DNA from: Brevundimonas aurantiaca
Lineage (GTDB): Bacteria > Pseudomonadota > Alphaproteobacteria > Caulobacterales > Caulobacteraceae
Assembly: GCF_014199955.1 (NCBI RefSeq)
Contig: NZ_JACHOQ010000001.1
Location: 248,001 to 312,000, forward strand
DNA length: 64,000 nt
Direction of reading: 5' to 3'
Each line of letters begins with the position of its first letter. Position 1 is the stretch's first letter. The translations under genes were made by a program, and so were the position numbers. Of this stretch, positions 21,281 to 30,177 are shown piece after piece. The notes beneath the pieces are model-generated. The model was not told where the DNA came from. It was given only the letters and a program-made list of their open reading frames with translations, and ran no database searches.

Positions 21281-22483
21281 CTAGTGCCCGTGCTCGGCTT
21301 CGCCCTTGGCCATCTCGGCCTTGAGCAGGAAGGCGTTGGCGGAGGCGACGCGTTCGGAGCCGGTCAGTCCCCGCAGGATCTCGGTGCGGCCTGCGGCCTG
21401 ACGGCCCGCCAGTACCTGCACGGCCTGGAAGCCGCCCTCGACCTGAACGAAGACGACGGTGTTCCCGTCGACCGTTTGAACCGCCTCCGTGGGAACGGTC
21501 ATCCCGCCGGCAGCCTGGCCGGTCACGACCGCGCCGGTGACGGCCGACCCGGCCGGCGGCAGGGTCGCGCCGGAAGGCCGGGCGCGGATCACGGTCGCAC
21601 CGCTCTCGCTGAGACCGGCGTCGGCCGCGACACCGGTGACGACGGCGTCGAACTCCCCGTTCGGGCCGGTGACGCGCATGGGCGAGCCCGCGCGGACATT
21701 GGCCGCCAGGGCCGGCGGCGCGTTGAAGACCATTTCGACCCGGGCCGGGTTGCTGACCTCAGCCACCACGCCGCCCTGGGCGACGAAGCCGCCCGGTCCG
21801 ACCTGAACGCTGCTGACCACACCGGAGATCGGGCTGGTCACGCTCAGCCGTCCCGAGGCGTTCGGCGATCCTGCGGCCGCGGAACGGGCGCGGGCGGCGC
21901 GGGTCTGCGCCTCTGCACTCAGGAACTGGGCGCGTGACGCTTCGACTTCCTGACGCGCGACGATGCCCTGATCCGACAGGCTGCGATTGCGCTCATAGGC
22001 CTGACGGGCCGCCTCGGCGGAAGCTCCGGCTGCATCGGCCTCGGCGCGGAAGGTCGCCGCCTCGCCGCTGACGAGGCTGACGAGCGGCTGGCCCGCCCGG
22101 ACCGACTGGCCCGGGGCGACGAGGACCCGCTCGACGCGCCCGCCGACGGCAGCGGCGACGGCGGCGCGGGAATCGACCATCGGCTCGACGCGACCGGCCA
22201 GACGGGTTTCGCCCCCGCCACCGCCGCCAACGCCGACGATCGTGATGCCCGCTGCCTGGATTTCTGCGGCGGTCAGTTCGACCCGCCCCTCGGTCTCGGT
22301 CTCGGCGGCCTCGCCCTCGGTATGTCCGCCCTCCTCTTCGGCATGGCCGGCCTCGCCTTCAGCGGCCGGCGGCGCAGCCGGTTCGGCGGACCGGGTAGCG
22401 AACCAGAGGCCGCCGCCTCCGAGTACGACCAAGGCGGCGACGCCGCCGATCAGCAGTGTCTTGTTGGATGTGCCTTTGCGCAT
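21281..22483 (-). CDS. czcB: CzcB-like periplasmic adaptor (second copy)
   Basis: A 400-residue membrane-fusion protein. One N-terminal membrane anchor (about residues 10-28) is followed by an acidic His-rich segment (GEAGHAEEEGGHTEGEAAE), which could bind metal, then the lipoyl-like and helical hairpin domains, and a C-terminal GEAEHGH tail. ATG 22483 is preferred over the GTG one codon earlier. It overlaps the czcC stop, and AAGGAG lies upstream. It would couple the CzcA and CzcC of this operon. Confidence 0.88.
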   Translation of the reverse strand: MRKGTSNKTLLIGGVAALVVLGGGGLWFATRSAEPAAPPAAEGEAGHAEEEGGHTEGEAAETETEGRVELTAAEIQAAGITIVGVGGGGGGETRLAGRVEPMVDSRAAVAAAVGGRVERVLVAPGQSVRAGQPLVSLVSGEAATFRAEADAAGASAEAARQAYERNRSLSDQGIVARQEVEASRAQFLSAEAQTRAARARSAAAGSPNASGRLSVTSPISGVVSSVQVGPGGFVAQGGVVAEVSNPARVEMVFNAPPALAANVRAGSPMRVTGPNGEFDAVVTGVAADAGLSESGATVIRARPSGATLPPAGSAVTGAVVTGQAAGGMTVPTEAVQTVDGNTVVFVQVEGGFQAVQVLAGRQAAGRTEILRGLTGSERVASANAFLLKAEMAKGEAEHGH

Positions 22484-23736
22484 CACTGGGCTCCTTCGAA
22501 GGGGGCGCGGCCGTTGAGGCGCGCGAGATCGATCTCGGCGCGGACACGCGCGAGACGCGCGTCCACGGCGGCGGACCGGGCGTTGACGAGGGCTGTGCGG
22601 GTGACCCGCAGTTCGACCTGGGAGATCCGGCCGGACTCGAAGCCGATCCGCGACAGGCGGTAGGCTTCCTCGGCGGCGGTGACGCCGGCGTCGGCGGCGT
22701 TGACGCGGCTGACGGAGGCCGCGAGGCGGGCGACCGCAGCGGCGCGATCCGCCTGGGCCTCCTGCCGTGCGCTCATCAGCCGGGCGTCGGCCGCGCGAAA
22801 TTCGGCCTGGGCCGCCTCGATGTTCCCCCGGTTCCGGTCGAACAGCGGCAACGGCATGCTGATCCCGAAGGTCAGGGCCGTCGCGTCCTCCGCCTCGAAG
22901 CGGCGGATGCCGATGCTGGCGTTGATGTCCGGGCGGGCCTGAACCCGTTGAACATCGATGCGCCGTTCGGCTGCGGACCGCTGCGCCTCGGCCACGCGGA
23001 CCGTAGGAGCGTCATCGATCACGGAGCCGATCGTCGCGGGCGTCTCGTCCAGGAGACTGTCGTCGATCCGGGTCACGGCGACCGGGGTCATGGCGACCGC
23101 GGTCAGGCGCGCGTAGGCGGCGTCGCGCTCAGCGACGGCCTCATCCCGCGTAGCGCGGGCCGAGGCGGCCTCGGCCTCGCCCTGGATGCCGCGCAGCAGG
23201 GGCTCGCGTCCCTCCTCCACCAGCGTCAGGGCGGCGCGGGCGTCCGCGACCGTGAGGGTCAGGGTTTCCTCGGCGAGGGTCGCGCGCCTCTGCGCCGCTT
23301 CCGCCTCGGCGTAGACGAGGGCGAGACGGCCGGCGGCGTCGACCACGGCGAGATCCCGCTGCAGCCCGACCGCACCGGCCTCGGCGCGGGCGGCGGCGAT
23401 ACGCGTCGAACGACGCCCCCACAGCTCGAGATCCTGGCTCAGCGCCAAGGTCATGTCCGCGTTGTTCAGGCCTGAATAGGGACCTGAGCCGTAGGCGTTC
23501 TCGACATCGAAGCCGAGGACGGGGTTGGGCCGCACCCGCGCCTGACGGACACGGGCCTCGGCGGCGTCATAGTTGGCGCCGGCTTCGAGTGTCGCCGGAG
23601 CGTCCCCGAGCTGGGCGAGGAGTTGGGCATAGGTCGGGGCCGGGTCAGCCCATACGGGACTGGCCAGGCTCGCCGCGATCGCGGCGAGGGCGCAGCCGAC
23701 CGCGTAACGCGGCCGCCTGCGAGATGTGGGAGACAT
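22483..23736 (-). CDS. czcC: CzcC-like outer-membrane efflux factor (second copy)
   Basis: A 417-residue OEP/TolC-family protein with a signal peptide ending near VWA (residue about 30), then two long helical OEP repeats rich in Ala, Glu and Arg. It is the first pump gene of the leftward operon czcC-czcB-czcA-CDF-methyltransferase. The His-rich gene upstream is 56 bases away in the same direction. It would form the outer-membrane duct of the second RND system. Confidence 0.88.
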   Translation of the reverse strand: MSPTSRRRPRYAVGCALAAIAASLASPVWADPAPTYAQLLAQLGDAPATLEAGANYDAAEARVRQARVRPNPVLGFDVENAYGSGPYSGLNNADMTLALSQDLELWGRRSTRIAAARAEAGAVGLQRDLAVVDAAGRLALVYAEAEAAQRRATLAEETLTLTVADARAALTLVEEGREPLLRGIQGEAEAASARATRDEAVAERDAAYARLTAVAMTPVAVTRIDDSLLDETPATIGSVIDDAPTVRVAEAQRSAAERRIDVQRVQARPDINASIGIRRFEAEDATALTFGISMPLPLFDRNRGNIEAAQAEFRAADARLMSARQEAQADRAAAVARLAASVSRVNAADAGVTAAEEAYRLSRIGFESGRISQVELRVTRTALVNARSAAVDARLARVRAEIDLARLNGRAPFEGAQ

Positions 23737-23792
23737 GATTCATTTCCAGAGTTTCTGAGGACGAAGAGGCGCGCGGAGGCGCAGGTCTTCGG

Positions 23793-24137
23793 TCAGACTC
23801 TGGGGGGGCGCTTCAGGCCGTCGGGCGTGATGGACGCCCGGAAGTCGTCGTGACGGCCGCTCTGCAACGGCGGTTCTCCGAACGCGGGTGCGATCGAGTC
23901 GACGCCGTTGGTGCGGGCGGTTGTCGTGTGGTGGCAGTGACCGTGCGAGCAGACGCCGTGACCGGCGCCCTTTCCACTGTGGTCGCCATCGCCCTGGTCA
24001 TGATCGACCGCAGCATGAGCCGCGGGAGGTTCGGGCAGGCAGGTGGCGGCGTCGACGGCAGGCGCGAAGAAGAAGGCGGCGAAGACGATGGTCGCCGCCA
24101 CGATCAGTTTCGCCCATGTCGTCATCGACCAGGTCAT
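23793..24137 (-). CDS. His/Cys-rich secreted protein heading the second czc operon
   Basis: A protein of about 114 residues with a signal sequence (hydrophobic residues about 10-27, ending near VDA), one Cys (TCLPEPP), and then an Asp/His-rich part containing HDQGDGDHSGKGAGHGVC and SHGHCHH. No enzyme domain is recognised. The two Cys among His look like metal ligands. ATG 24137 gives the better signal peptide; ATG 24125 is the alternative. It parallels the His-rich protein at 1293-1721 in layout and position, though the sequences are not closely alike. Confidence 0.6.
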   Translation of the reverse strand: MTWSMTTWAKLIVAATIVFAAFFFAPAVDAATCLPEPPAAHAAVDHDQGDGDHSGKGAGHGVCSHGHCHHTTTARTNGVDSIAPAFGEPPLQSGRHDDFRASITPDGLKRPPRV

Positions 24138-24177
24138 CTCGCGCTCGTTACTTCCGTTCCCGACATCAGGCAATGCG

Positions 24178-24846
24178 TTACAAAGTCCGCGCCGCAGACG
24201 TTGCTGCGCGGCTCTCCGCTCTTGCCTGTAACAGGATAGAGATCGCGGATTGCAGGAAGACCCCGCCCAACAGAAGGCCAGCCAGCAGGTCCGGCCACCG
24301 GGATCCGGTCAGCCAGACCAGCCCGCCGGCCGCGGCGACGCCGAGGCTGTGGATGAGGTCGTTCCGGGTGCAGAGCCAGACGGAGCGGACGTTGGCGTCG
24401 CCCTCGCGGAAGCGCACGAGTAGCAGGGCCGCAACCAGATTGGCTGCGAAACCGACCAGTCCAAGACCGGTGATGACGGCGCCTTCGGGCGGCTGGCCGG
24501 TGACGGCTCTCCAGACGGCGTAGCCGAGAATGGTCACGGCCATCACGAGGAGGCTCGCGCTCTTGAAGACTGCGGCGCCGGAGCGCACCCGCACGGACTT
24601 TCCGATGGCCCAGAGGCTGATGGCGTAGGTGGCGCTGTCGGCCAGGAAGTCCATCGCATTGGCGGCGAGCGCCGCCGATCCCTGCATGAGACCGCCCGCG
24701 GCGACCGCGAAGAACCCACCCAGATTAAGGGCGATGACGGCCACAAGCACGCGCCGATAGGCGGGCGAGGCCCCGTCGAACCGGACCTGGTGGCCGCAGC
24801 AGCCTCGGGACGGAGCGCAGGATTCTGTCGGAGCGGGCGTCGTCAT
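24178..24846 (-). CDS. CDF-like cation efflux protein under MerR control
   Basis: A short CDF-family protein of about 222 residues with six membrane segments. It has a Cys-rich N-terminus (ESCAPSRGCCGH) and the metal-site motifs ALAANAMDFLADSA and LCTRNDLIHSLGV. Like the protein at 17451-18050, it lacks the long cytoplasmic domain. The perfect MerR-type operator at 24862-24878 places transcription start close to ATG 24846, so the message may be leaderless. ATG 24861 is also in frame but would abut the operator. It is divergent from the MerR gene, which is very likely its activator. Confidence 0.75.
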   Translation of the reverse strand: MTTPAPTESCAPSRGCCGHQVRFDGASPAYRRVLVAVIALNLGGFFAVAAGGLMQGSAALAANAMDFLADSATYAISLWAIGKSVRVRSGAAVFKSASLLVMAVTILGYAVWRAVTGQPPEGAVITGLGLVGFAANLVAALLLVRFREGDANVRSVWLCTRNDLIHSLGVAAAGGLVWLTGSRWPDLLAGLLLGGVFLQSAISILLQARAESRAATSAARTL

Positions 24847-24861
24847 GCACCCTTCATGCAT

Positions 24862-24878
24862 CCTCTAGCCACTAGAGG
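24862..24878. promoter_or_regulatory. MerR-type operator between divergent CDF and merR-like genes
   Basis: CCTCTAG-CCA-CTAGAGG is a perfect 7-3-7 inverted repeat. It resembles CadR/ZntR/PbrR operators, which sit in the long spacer of the promoter they control. On the minus strand TTGATC (24883-24878) is a plausible -35 element for the CDF gene. On the plus strand TATATT (24888-24893) is a good -10 element that would start transcription at or next to the merR-like ATG (24900). Confidence 0.75.
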
Positions 24879-24899
24879 ATCAAGCCCTATATTTCGCGC

Positions 24900-25364
24900 A
24901 TGGCCAGAGACCCATCCCTTCCCCCGCTCCGGACGATCGGTCGCCTTTCGGCCGAGACCGGCGTGAAGATTCCGACGATCCGGTTCTACGAGAAGATCGG
25001 CCTGCTGGCGGAGCCGCCCCGCACTGCGAGCGACCGGCGCCTCTACGACGGCGCTGCGACGCGGCGGCTGGCCTTCATTCGCCATGCGCGGCAGCTGGGG
25101 TTCGAGATCGACGACATCCGCGCCCTTCTGGCGCTGTCCGACGAACCCGACCGGCCCTGCACGGAGGTCAACCGGATCGCCGAGCGCCAGCTTGCGGCGG
25201 TTGAGGCTCGCATCGCCGGGCTTCAGGCGCTGCACGCCGAACTCGCCCGGATTCAGGCGGCGAGTTGCTCGGGTGGGAGGATTTCCGATTGCCGGGTGAT
25301 CGAGGCGCTTGGAAACCACACGCACTGCGATGGTCACCACACTCGTTATTCGGCGCGCGATTAG
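24900..25364 (+). CDS. MerR-family heavy-metal regulator (CadR/ZntR-like)
   Basis: A 154-residue MerR activator. The N-terminal winged HTH is clear (TIGRLSAETGVKIPTIRFYEKIGLL), followed by the dimer helix. The metal-binding region has Cys in DRPCTEV, then SCSGGRISDC and a C-terminal HTHCDGHH. The Cys pattern is that of Cd/Zn/Pb sensors such as CadR. The C-terminal His/Cys extension also resembles CadR. The -10 element ends six bases before the ATG, so the message may be leaderless. It would activate the divergent CDF gene when metal is bound. Confidence 0.88.
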   Translation: MARDPSLPPLRTIGRLSAETGVKIPTIRFYEKIGLLAEPPRTASDRRLYDGAATRRLAFIRHARQLGFEIDDIRALLALSDEPDRPCTEVNRIAERQLAAVEARIAGLQALHAELARIQAASCSGGRISDCRVIEALGNHTHCDGHHTRYSARD

Positions 25365-25385
25365 CCGGGCGCCGGCTGCCGCCCT

Positions 25386-27338
25386 CTATTTGCCCCGGTA
25401 ATAACGGATAAGCGGCTCGTGCTGGGTGCTGTCGGGCTGCATGTGCCGGCTGCGAATATCCAGTCCCAGCGCCGGATCAGGGGGTAGGTACTCCTTATCG
25501 ATCAGGATGATCTGGGTCTCGGACAGCTCCCCGGCCTTCAAAGCGTAGACCATCCGATAGAAGCCTTCGAACTGCGCCCTGTTCTCTCGTTCACTGATGT
25601 TCTTCATCGGGGAGTCGATGATCAGAAGCTCCGGCAGGGGCGCGTCGAGCAGGGCCGCGATCCGGTGGACGGCTATGGCGAAGCAGCATTTGAACAGGGT
25701 CTTCTTCCCGCCGCTGCTCATTGAGGTGAAGGTCGAGGCCGTCAGATCGGAAGGGTCGCTACTGAAGACGGCGGGGTAGAAGGTCGGCGGCTCCAGGGCG
25801 ACGCGGTCGTCGCGCTGGATGCCCGGCACGCCGGACTGGACTAGGGCGTCGAGGAAATAGTCGCCGAGTCTGGTCAGACTGGTCCGGTCGGCTTCGGCCG
25901 ACGTGCGGGCGTCCTTCAGGGCCTCCTTCAGCGCGAGTTCCAGCGCGATGATCTGGGCAAGCGCGTCGCGCTGTTGCTGCAGGAGGTCGGGAAGCCGCAG
26001 CAGCCAGGCGAGGCTCTGTAGTTCGGCCTCGAGCGCCGCGCGCTCGCGCTCCTTCAACAGGACTGTCGACAGGAACGCCGAGTCCGCTTCCTCGCTCGCG
26101 CGGTTGCGGGCGGTTTCAAGGGACGCCTTCCGGTCCAGCGCGCGCTCCCGCCGCAGTCGGATACGGGTGAGACTGCGGTCGATCTCTTCGATCGCGCTGT
26201 CGAGGTCCGCCCGGCGCGAGGCGATGTCCAGTTCCAGAGCGGCCTGCTCCGCCGCGTCGGTCAGTTCGAGCCTGTCGTCCTGGCCGCAGACCTCGCAACA
26301 ACGAGCCGGGCGCGCCGGAAGGCTCTGGGTGCATCGGGGGCAGTCCGCAAACCCGACGTCGCCGAGGATTTCCCGCGCCACGGCAGAGCGCCGGAACTTC
26401 AGGCCGAGGGTCTCGATCTCGTTTCGATGGCGCACATGTCGTTCGCGCGCGGCGAGCAGTTCATCGGCCGCGACGTCGAGGCGGGCGATGCCAGCGCCGA
26501 GACGGCGGGTCCGGCGTGCGAGGATATCGACGGCATGCTCGGTCTGGCCGACCCGCTTCAGCTCCCGCAGGGCCACGATGCTGGCCTCCGCTTCGGCCAG
26601 GGCCGCCTTCAGGGACGCTTCGCGCTCGGCGATCTGCGCTTCGGAGCCGGCGCCCACTTCGTCGAGGGTTCGGGTCAGGCTTTCGATGGCGGAGGCGCGG
26701 GCCGTGCGGTTGGCGCGCAGCTGGTCCAGTTCGGCCTCGAGATCGGCGACCCGTTCGTCGTGATATCCGATGACGTACCGGATCACGTCGCGGCTCTTCA
26801 GGCGCAGGTAGAACTCGGCGTCCTCTTCCAGATGGAAGAAGGCGCTGTCGATGTTGTCCTGATCCAGATAGCAGTACCAGAGCAGGTCCCTGACGGAGAG
26901 ACGGACCGTCTTGCTGTCGTCCTTCAGCTTGCTCTTGCGAACGCGCGGCGGCTGGACGCCGGACAGCCAGAAGATGAGGTCCGACAGGGTCTCGACGCCG
27001 GTAAGGGGGATCAGCTCCCCGGCAGCGGCCCTGGCCGGCACGATCACCGACTGGACCTCGTCCCCGACGGTCCATGAGGCGAAGACATTGGCCCCGTCGC
27101 GCTGCCGCTCGATCGTGAGCGTGCTCCGCTCAAGCTCCACAGTGAGCGTCGCGGATACGAATTCGGCCTGCAGGGCCGGTGACAGCTGGATGCCGCCGCC
27201 GAGGCAGTAGTCTATCAGCCGGGCGATGCTGGACTTCCCGGCGCCCATCTGGCCCCAGAAATAGGTGATGTCCGAGAAGACGATGGTCTCGGTCGCATGC
27301 CTCAGATCGAGGCTCAGCGACTGCAGATGAAATTTCAC
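25386..27338 (-). CDS. SMC/Rad50-like ATPase of a Lamassu/ABC-3C type defence operon
   Basis: A 650-residue ABC-type ATPase of the Rad50/SMC shape. Walker A is GQMGAGKSS (residues 29-37). Long Glu/Arg/Ala-rich coiled coils flank a central zinc-hook-like CPRC...CEVCG motif. The C-terminal half supplies the signature SSGGKKT and Walker B LLIIDSP. In Lamassu (LmuB, DdmC) and ABC-three-component systems such an ATPase senses foreign or aberrant DNA and releases the nuclease. It overlaps the middle gene by four bases and is the last gene of the trio. It converges with the merR-like gene 22 bases away. Confidence 0.85.
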   Translation of the reverse strand: MKFHLQSLSLDLRHATETIVFSDITYFWGQMGAGKSSIARLIDYCLGGGIQLSPALQAEFVSATLTVELERSTLTIERQRDGANVFASWTVGDEVQSVIVPARAAAGELIPLTGVETLSDLIFWLSGVQPPRVRKSKLKDDSKTVRLSVRDLLWYCYLDQDNIDSAFFHLEEDAEFYLRLKSRDVIRYVIGYHDERVADLEAELDQLRANRTARASAIESLTRTLDEVGAGSEAQIAEREASLKAALAEAEASIVALRELKRVGQTEHAVDILARRTRRLGAGIARLDVAADELLAARERHVRHRNEIETLGLKFRRSAVAREILGDVGFADCPRCTQSLPARPARCCEVCGQDDRLELTDAAEQAALELDIASRRADLDSAIEEIDRSLTRIRLRRERALDRKASLETARNRASEEADSAFLSTVLLKERERAALEAELQSLAWLLRLPDLLQQQRDALAQIIALELALKEALKDARTSAEADRTSLTRLGDYFLDALVQSGVPGIQRDDRVALEPPTFYPAVFSSDPSDLTASTFTSMSSGGKKTLFKCCFAIAVHRIAALLDAPLPELLIIDSPMKNISERENRAQFEGFYRMVYALKAGELSETQIILIDKEYLPPDPALGLDIRSRHMQPDSTQHEPLIRYYRGK

Positions 27339-27928
27339 GACTGATCACCGTCCAGGGCGGCGCCGTTTTCGGCGCCGATCTCCTGCCCCCACTTCATGCC
27401 CGTGATTTCCGGGACGATCTCGTAGACGAAGTCCTTGAGCTTCATGGCCGACATGTCTCCGACGGTCTTGACCACCAGCGTCCCTCGCTCGGCGAGGTCC
27501 GCGAACAGCGGCCGCTGCGCGAAATCGTCTGCGACCGCACGGCCGGCGTCGGTCAGCCCAATCTCGATCTTCCGGCCGGAGAGCGACAGGGTGACGAGGC
27601 CTCGCGCCGACAGCAGACTGAGCCACCGCCTGTAGCGCCCGTCCCATGGACCGTAGCGGAAGCGGATCATCCGCGTTTCCACGGTCGTCCGTTCACGCGG
27701 CGACAGATGAACCGCGTCGGGCGATTTCCCGCGCGCGACCAGGGCCCGCTCCAGATAGACGGGGTAGCGCAGAAGGAAGTCTAGCTTGGCCAGCTTCGTG
27801 ATCCCTTCCACGGGCTTGGGCGTCCTGCCGCGCTTGTCGGCGCACCTGAGCAGGACCAGCAGCCGCATCAGATGCAGGCCATCGGTGTTCTCTGCCCGGG
27901 CGGCCGCCTTCAGGACCCCGAGGCTCAT
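27335..27928 (-). CDS. Middle/accessory component of the defence operon
   Basis: A 197-residue soluble protein. An N-terminal helical half (LHLMRLLVLLRCADKRGR) is followed by a likely winged-helix part (RRWLSLLSARGLVTLSLSG, GLTDAGRAVADDFA), and the C-terminus reads ELTGMKW-like (PEITGMKWGQEI). It sits between a Cap4-like nuclease and an SMC-like ATPase, with four-base overlaps on both sides. This matches the small middle component of ABC-three-component systems and the DdmB/LmuC position in Lamassu. Assignment rests mainly on context. Confidence 0.65.
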   Translation of the reverse strand: MSLGVLKAAARAENTDGLHLMRLLVLLRCADKRGRTPKPVEGITKLAKLDFLLRYPVYLERALVARGKSPDAVHLSPRERTTVETRMIRFRYGPWDGRYRRWLSLLSARGLVTLSLSGRKIEIGLTDAGRAVADDFAQRPLFADLAERGTLVVKTVGDMSAMKLKDFVYEIVPEITGMKWGQEIGAENGAALDGDQS

Positions 27929-29202
27929 GGGCGCGGCTCCTGGACGTCAAAGCGCTTGCTCCACCAGACACGGCACTCCCGCGTCAGCATGGCGGCGACG
28001 CCGACCAGCACTTCGTAGGGCTGTCCACCCGTGAGCGACCTGCGGTCGCCCTCTAGCCTGCGCAGCCTGCCGGTCACATCCGTCAGCATGGCCGGGCCGA
28101 AGGTCTCGGAGTCGTTCGCGGCGGCGTAATAGGCCTCCACGCATTCGCCGTGGACGGCCTCCTCGATCTGCTTGAGCTGTTTCTCGGCGGCGACAGGGTT
28201 GCGCGCCTGATCCTCCAGCAGGGCGTATTCCGCGGCCATCTCCTTGGCGGTCATGTAGCTCACGGCTTCGCCCAAGCCGCCCGCTTCGAGCTTCTGTTCA
28301 AGGACGCCGGCTCGCCGGGGACCGCCGGGCGTCAGTCGGGACTGGCCCTGATAGGCGAAGGCCTTCAGGGCGATCGTGGGCGGGGCGAAGACGACATCGG
28401 CGCAGACGATGCGCTTTGCGGTGATGACGGGATCCTCGTCGTCCTCGGCCAGAAGGCTGCGGGTGTGGCGTCCCGGGGCGGTGACATGCAGGGAGGCGGC
28501 GCGGTGGACCCGCGCGACCAGGTCGTCACGAAGCTCGGACAGCTGGGCGGGTGTGAGGGCGTTGCAGTCGCCCAGCCCCCCGAGATGCTCGTGGGCCAGG
28601 GTCGCGTCAAACTCCGCCCTGGACGGTCCCTTGACCAGCTCCACCCGTCGCAGGACGTCGAACAGCCTCTGCCGGTCGGCGCCCAGGGTGGCCCCCAGTT
28701 CGTCGAAGGCCGCCAGGAAGGGTGGCGCGATGTCCGCAAGCGAGGGGCAGGCCCTCAGGTGCGCCAGCATCAGCGGAGGGCATCGGCCGCGGCGCTTCTG
28801 ATCCTGGATGTCGTCGCCCACCACATCGAAGTCGGAGTTGGACACGAAGTACAGGACGCCAATCTGCGAGGGGTAGGTCGCGCACAGGTCGACGAAACGG
28901 CCGATCGACTTGACCAGGGCGGCATCGCGAAGCGTCCAGGGTCCGTTCTCCGGCGTGGACGTCTTGATCTGCCAACCGTCGAACAGGCCGTCCGGACGCT
29001 CGCACAGCAGATCCTCGTGGTGTTCGCAGTAGAGGTTCACGTAGGGGAAGGCGCCGCGCCGAACGGCGACGAGCAGAACCACCCCGTACTGGTGCTGATA
29101 TCGGAAGTTGCGTTCGGCCTCATCGCCAGGGTCACCGCTTCTCGTTTCATCGAGACGCGGCTCCTCCAGGCCATCCGCCCCATCGCCATCAAGATCAATC
29201 AC
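27925..29202 (-). CDS. Cap4-like (DUF4297) nuclease effector of the defence operon
   Basis: A 425-residue protein. The N-terminal part (about residues 28-130) has the DUF4297/Cap4 pattern: NFRYQHQYGVVLLV, then HHEDLL, then FDGWQIKTS, in which the ED and QxK residues would form a restriction-endonuclease-fold active site. The C-terminal 200 residues have no clear domain and probably contact the ATPase complex. It is the first gene of the operon. In Lamassu-Cap4 and DdmA the same nuclease type kills or cures the cell when the SMC partner is triggered. The start is a GTG without a strong Shine-Dalgarno. Confidence 0.75.
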   Translation of the reverse strand: MIDLDGDGADGLEEPRLDETRSGDPGDEAERNFRYQHQYGVVLLVAVRRGAFPYVNLYCEHHEDLLCERPDGLFDGWQIKTSTPENGPWTLRDAALVKSIGRFVDLCATYPSQIGVLYFVSNSDFDVVGDDIQDQKRRGRCPPLMLAHLRACPSLADIAPPFLAAFDELGATLGADRQRLFDVLRRVELVKGPSRAEFDATLAHEHLGGLGDCNALTPAQLSELRDDLVARVHRAASLHVTAPGRHTRSLLAEDDEDPVITAKRIVCADVVFAPPTIALKAFAYQGQSRLTPGGPRRAGVLEQKLEAGGLGEAVSYMTAKEMAAEYALLEDQARNPVAAEKQLKQIEEAVHGECVEAYYAAANDSETFGPAMLTDVTGRLRRLEGDRRSLTGGQPYEVLVGVAAMLTRECRVWWSKRFDVQEPRP

Positions 29203-29318
29203 CTGCGGCCGCCCCTCCGCGAGCCCCCGTCGCCGTCCCCGGAACCGGCGACGCTACGCTGCGAGCCGAACCTGATCAACCGACACGACCTTGACGGGAA
29301 GAAATTCGCGCCCGGCGC

Positions 29319-29720
29319 TCACGGACGAAGGATCTGCGTCCTCCCGCCCCAGAACGCCACCGCGTCGGGCGTCTGATTGTCCGAAGGAATGACGGGCCCT
29401 TGGAAAACGCCGCTGGCTGTCTCGTAGAGCTGTGTCGCAACCCCTTTCATCCGATGGGCCTCATTGACGGTGATGGTATCGCACCGGACCGCATCGGCGT
29501 CGGCGGCGAAGGTCGCTTGTGCGACGAAACCGCCCTGCCACGTCGAGACGTCGAACCAGATCGCCCCGAAGCTCTTGGGCACCTCGATCGACCCTTCGGG
29601 GAAACGCTCCCCGATACGCGGGTCTTCGGGCGGCCCCGGCGGAAGACACCACATCACCACCCGATAGGGCTCGGCCGGATCGTCGATTTCGTACATCTCG
29701 AGTTTCGTGATCGGCTTCAC
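29319..29720 (-). CDS. Small GNAT-like hypothetical protein
   Basis: A 133-residue protein read from GTG 29720, which follows GGAGAAGC. The segment NEAHRMKGVATQLYETASG resembles the acetyl-CoA-binding R/K-x-G-x-A loop and helix of GNAT acetyltransferases, and the ending IPSDNQTPDAVAFWGG resembles the C-terminus of small GNAT-like proteins. The N-terminal half lacks a clear GNAT core, so activity is doubtful. It lies 116 bases upstream of the Cap4-like gene in the same direction. Whether it belongs to the defence operon is not clear. Confidence 0.5.
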   Translation of the reverse strand: MKPITKLEMYEIDDPAEPYRVVMWCLPPGPPEDPRIGERFPEGSIEVPKSFGAIWFDVSTWQGGFVAQATFAADADAVRCDTITVNEAHRMKGVATQLYETASGVFQGPVIPSDNQTPDAVAFWGGRTQILRP

Positions 29721-29934
29721 GCGCTTCTCCTGGACCCGGACATCGGCCCGCCGACCACTTTCGACTTGTCCGGGCGCCACACCGCAGAGGATAAGCACCG
29801 TTGGCGGGTTCCGGAACGTATAGGCGCTGATCCTGAGCCAGGGGACGCATCGCGTCGGCGGCGATCAGGGCTGAAACCCCCGGCTTCCGTACAGAAGTTC
29901 CAGACCCGCCCCCTACTCTTCGTTGCACCAAACC

Positions 29935-30177
29935 TCACTCCGCGTCGGGATCGATGATGCCATCGCGAACGGCGACCGCGACCGCTTCGATACGCGTGCG
30001 GACGCGCAGCTTGGCGCAGGTCTTCTCCAGATAGCTGTCCACCGTGCGCGGCGAGAGGCCGACGATCTGGCCGATATCGGCCGAGCTCTTGCCCCGGCTG
30101 ACCCACAGCAGGCACTCCGACTCGCGGGGGCTCAACGCCGGTATCTCGCGAGGCTGGGCCGGTGACGCGCAATCCAT
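29935..30177 (-). CDS. LuxR-type HTH protein (small)
   Basis: An 80-residue protein that is almost only a LuxR-type HTH domain (LSPRESECLLWVSRGKSSADIGQIVGLSPRTVDSYLEKTCAKLRVRTRIEAVA, written here in parts: LSPRESECLLWVSRGK, then SPRTVDSYLEKTC, then VRTRIEAVA). No sensor domain is attached. ATG 30177 is chosen over an upstream start because AGGGAG lies six bases before it. A similar small LuxR protein lies at 41662-41925, so the two bracket the lasso locus. It is divergent from the sigma-factor gene and could regulate either neighbour. Confidence 0.75.
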   Translation of the reverse strand: MDCASPAQPREIPALSPRESECLLWVSRGKSSADIGQIVGLSPRTVDSYLEKTCAKLRVRTRIEAVAVAVRDGIIDPDAE

